Assembly (NCBI GenBank): GCA_021821605.1
Contig: JAKACG010000035.1
Location: 1 to 7,934, forward strand
DNA: 7,934 nucleotides
Direction of reading: 5' to 3'
Source: Microcaldota archaeon
GTDB taxonomy: Archaea > Micrarchaeota > Micrarchaeia > Micrarchaeales > CABMGC01
Below the pieces are notes generated by a model that had not been told where the DNA came from, made no database searches, and worked only from the letters and a program-made list of their open reading frames with translations. Of the stretch, positions 7,061 through 7,934 are shown one piece after another. Both the position numbers and the translations under genes were made by a program. The stretch's first letter is position 1, and each line of letters opens with the position of its first letter.

Positions 7061-7080
7061 TTTAATACTTAGATGACGAC

Positions 7081-7113
7081 ATGCAAAAAATAAAAGACAT
7101 GCAAAAAATAAAA
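7081..7113 (+). repeat. Tandem duplication at the HAD start codon
   Basis: The 15-bp unit ATGCAAAAAATAAAA occurs at 7081-7095 and 7099-7113, separated by GAC, and is followed directly by a third ATG at 7114. The two copies are identical, so the duplication is either recent or under selection. Confidence 0.85.
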
Positions 7114-7794
7114 ATGCTAGTGTGCGATTTAGACGGCACACTTGTAAAGTCTCATAGTTCTTCTCCTAGCATTTCCACAATAAAATTGTTAAAAGCAATC
7201 TCCAAAAAAAATATTGATTTGGTATTATCCTCTGGTAGAAGTTATGATTATCTTTCTGGCTTTTCAAGGGCTTTAGGATTAAATACTATAATAATATCTG
7301 GAGATGGTTCATCTATACATTATAATAACAAAAAAATAAAGTTAGTCAAAAAAAGAAAAATGCCAAATCCATTGCGAAAAAAGCTAATCGAAAAATTCCC
7401 TAAGCTTGACGTATCTTACTGGGGACATGGGGATGGATTAAGAATTGATATAGAAAAGCAAACAAAAAACAAAAAATCACAAATAATACGTTTTGTCAAA
7501 TCTACTGCAATGGCAATTAATTACACGGGACTTATAATATGCTATCCCGACCTTATCGATGTTGGGAATCAAGATTCCGATAAGGGACTAGCTCTAGAAA
7601 GGTTAATGAAACTGCATAATGTTAAAACACAGGAAGTCATAGTGATTGGAGATTACAAAAACGATGTTCCAATGATAAAAAAAGCCGGTATGTTTATTTT
7701 TATAGGAAATAAAACAAAACATCGACAAAAACATATAATGAGATTCGATACTATTGAAAAAGCGTTATTCTACGTCAATACTATTTGCCAATAG
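7081..7794 (+). CDS. HAD-superfamily phosphatase (HAD-IIB / archaeal phosphoglycolate phosphatase-like)
   Basis: This 237-residue soluble enzyme should hydrolyse a small phosphorylated metabolite with Mg2+. All four HAD motifs are present: DLDGT with nucleophile Asp16 and acid/base Asp18; Ser50-Ser51-Gly-Arg as motif II; Lys168 in Asp-Lys-Gly-Leu-Ala-Leu as motif III; and Gly-Asp191-X3-Asp195 as motif IV. The region between motifs II and III (~85-155) is a short, very basic type IIB cap. Length and motif spacing fit the archaeal phosphoglycolate phosphatase group related to Thermoplasma TA0175, but sucrose-phosphate- or mannosyl-phosphoglycerate-phosphatase relatives look alike, so the substrate is not set. 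The N-terminus is odd: a 15-bp unit is duplicated, giving Met-Gln-Lys-Ile-Lys twice and in-frame ATGs at 7081, 7099 and 7114. The catalytic domain begins right after the third. The upstream TATA-like element favours the first. Transcribed alone, divergent from the ABC gene. Confidence 0.88.
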   Translation: MQKIKDMQKIKMLVCDLDGTLVKSHSSSPSISTIKLLKAISKKNIDLVLSSGRSYDYLSGFSRALGLNTIIISGDGSSIHYNNKKIKLVKKRKMPNPLRKKLIEKFPKLDVSYWGHGDGLRIDIEKQTKNKKSQIIRFVKSTAMAINYTGLIICYPDLIDVGNQDSDKGLALERLMKLHNVKTQEVIVIGDYKNDVPMIKKAGMFIFIGNKTKHRQKHIMRFDTIEKALFYVNTICQ

Positions 7795-7831
7795 CCACCA
7801 ACGACTAATTTTGCTAACTTTTCGGTGTATC

Positions 7832-7837
7832 TTTTTT
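7832..7837 (+). terminator. Possible T-tract terminator after the HAD gene
   Basis: A run of six T residues lies about 40 bp after the HAD stop, inside a T-rich stretch and before the next promoter. T tracts can be enough for archaeal termination. No supporting hairpin is evident. Confidence 0.3.
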
Positions 7838-7857
7838 ACTTGAAATATGTATAAAGG

Positions 7858-7866
7858 TTTATATAC
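7858..7866 (+). promoter_or_regulatory. Strong TATA promoter at the right edge
   Basis: TTTATATAC preceded by ATAAAGG (BRE-like) is the best match to the archaeal promoter consensus in the window. The predicted start is near 7886-7888. What it drives is mostly outside the window: a frame from GTG 7886 stays open to the edge for 16 codons, but the segment could equally be a leader or a non-coding RNA. Confidence 0.6.
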
Positions 7867-7872
7867 TTTTTT

Positions 7873-7896
7873 GTATAAAGTAGTAGTGCTTTATAC
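7873..7896. repeat. Inverted repeat over the predicted start site (operator-like)
   Basis: GTATAAAG (7873-7880) and CTTTATAC (7889-7896) are perfect 8-bp arms around an 8-bp spacer in which the predicted transcription start falls. A third copy of the same half-site, GTATAAAG, lies at 7849-7856, just before the TATA box. Symmetric half-sites around a start site are a usual layout for a repressor operator. The alternative is an RNA hairpin or chance in AT-rich DNA. Confidence 0.5.
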
Positions 7897-7897
7897 T

Positions 7898-7925
7898 CCG
7901 AGGAGTTGCTTTGCAACACTCTTGG
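7898..7925 (+). other. Stable hairpin downstream of the edge promoter
   Basis: CCGAGG pairs with CTCTTGG-side bases 7920-7925 (two G-U pairs). After a 1x2 internal loop, GTTGC (7905-7909) pairs with GCAAC (7913-7917) around a TTT loop: about 11 bp in 28 nt. This stretch is near half G+C, well above the surroundings, as is common for structured RNA in AT-rich archaea. It starts about 10 nt after the predicted transcription start. Confidence 0.45.
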
Positions 7926-7934
7926 TAATGAGGC

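Larger units (their letters stand above)
6767..7080. other. Divergent AT-rich intergenic region
   Basis: This 314-bp gap lies between the divergent ABC and HAD genes. It holds a TATA box for each gene near its ends. The middle is extremely AT-rich, with several further TATA-like runs (near 6850 and 6926), a 7-bp all-AT inverted repeat (6972-6978 with 6983-6989) and a direct repeat ACAGCTT (6895-6901 and 6904-6910). I see no convincing coding frame, tRNA or CRISPR-like repeat. Confidence 0.7.

Noticed and set aside
7836..7934. Minus-strand frame open from the right edge to a stop at 7836
   Set aside because: 33 codons without a stop is not unusual in one of six frames. The segment holds a consensus plus-strand promoter and an inverted repeat that explain it better. 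It stays possible until the flank is seen.
1..7934. Search by eye for tRNA, rRNA, CRISPR arrays, insertion sequences and defence genes
   Set aside because: No cloverleaf, spaced direct repeats, transposase motifs or nuclease motifs were found. Gene content is mainly metabolic and transport.

Overview
The window reads as a chromosomal segment of a low-GC archaeon (roughly one third G+C by eye). Three things point to Archaea. A clustered set of HMG-CoA synthase, an SCP2-type acetoacetyl-CoA thiolase and a DUF35 zinc-ribbon/OB protein is the archaeal entry to the mevalonate (isoprenoid lipid) pathway. TATA-box promoters lie about 25-35 nt upstream of several start codons, with little or no 5' leader. 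An archaeal-type GGTGAG ribosome-binding site appears inside the operon. I cannot fix the lineage: Thermoplasmata or a small-genome acidophile group are possibilities, but only a phylogeny of the HMG-CoA synthase or ABC protein would decide.

Layout. Positions 2-328 (+) hold the 3' end of a HEAT/LRV-repeat-like protein. Positions 363-485 (+) hold a probable 40-residue leaderless gene. Positions 589-1401 (+) encode an unrecognised soluble protein made largely of four ~47-residue repeats. Convergent with it, on the minus strand, is the three-gene operon transcribed HMG-CoA synthase (4054-3005), thiolase (3000-1837), DUF35 protein (1837-1433). Upstream on the same strand is an 874-residue ABC exporter-like protein (6766-4142) with an N-terminal PH-like region and a C-terminal DUF1854 domain. 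A 314-bp AT-rich divergent intergenic region separates it from a HAD-IIB phosphatase (7081-7794, +). The right edge (7849-7934) holds a strong TATA promoter, an 8-bp inverted repeat near its predicted start site, and a hairpin. This may be the start of a regulated gene or of a structured RNA cut by the window.

How the genes work together. The thiolase condenses two acetyl-CoA. HMG-CoA synthase adds a third to form HMG-CoA. The DUF35 protein bridges the two enzymes in the known archaeal complex, so the endergonic thiolase step is pulled forward. The ABC protein has its own promoter and may be unrelated, although an exporter beside the lipid-precursor operon invites a membrane-lipid hypothesis. 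The least explained elements are the four-repeat protein, the small basic peptide, the DUF1854 exporter, and the promoter/palindrome/hairpin at the right edge.
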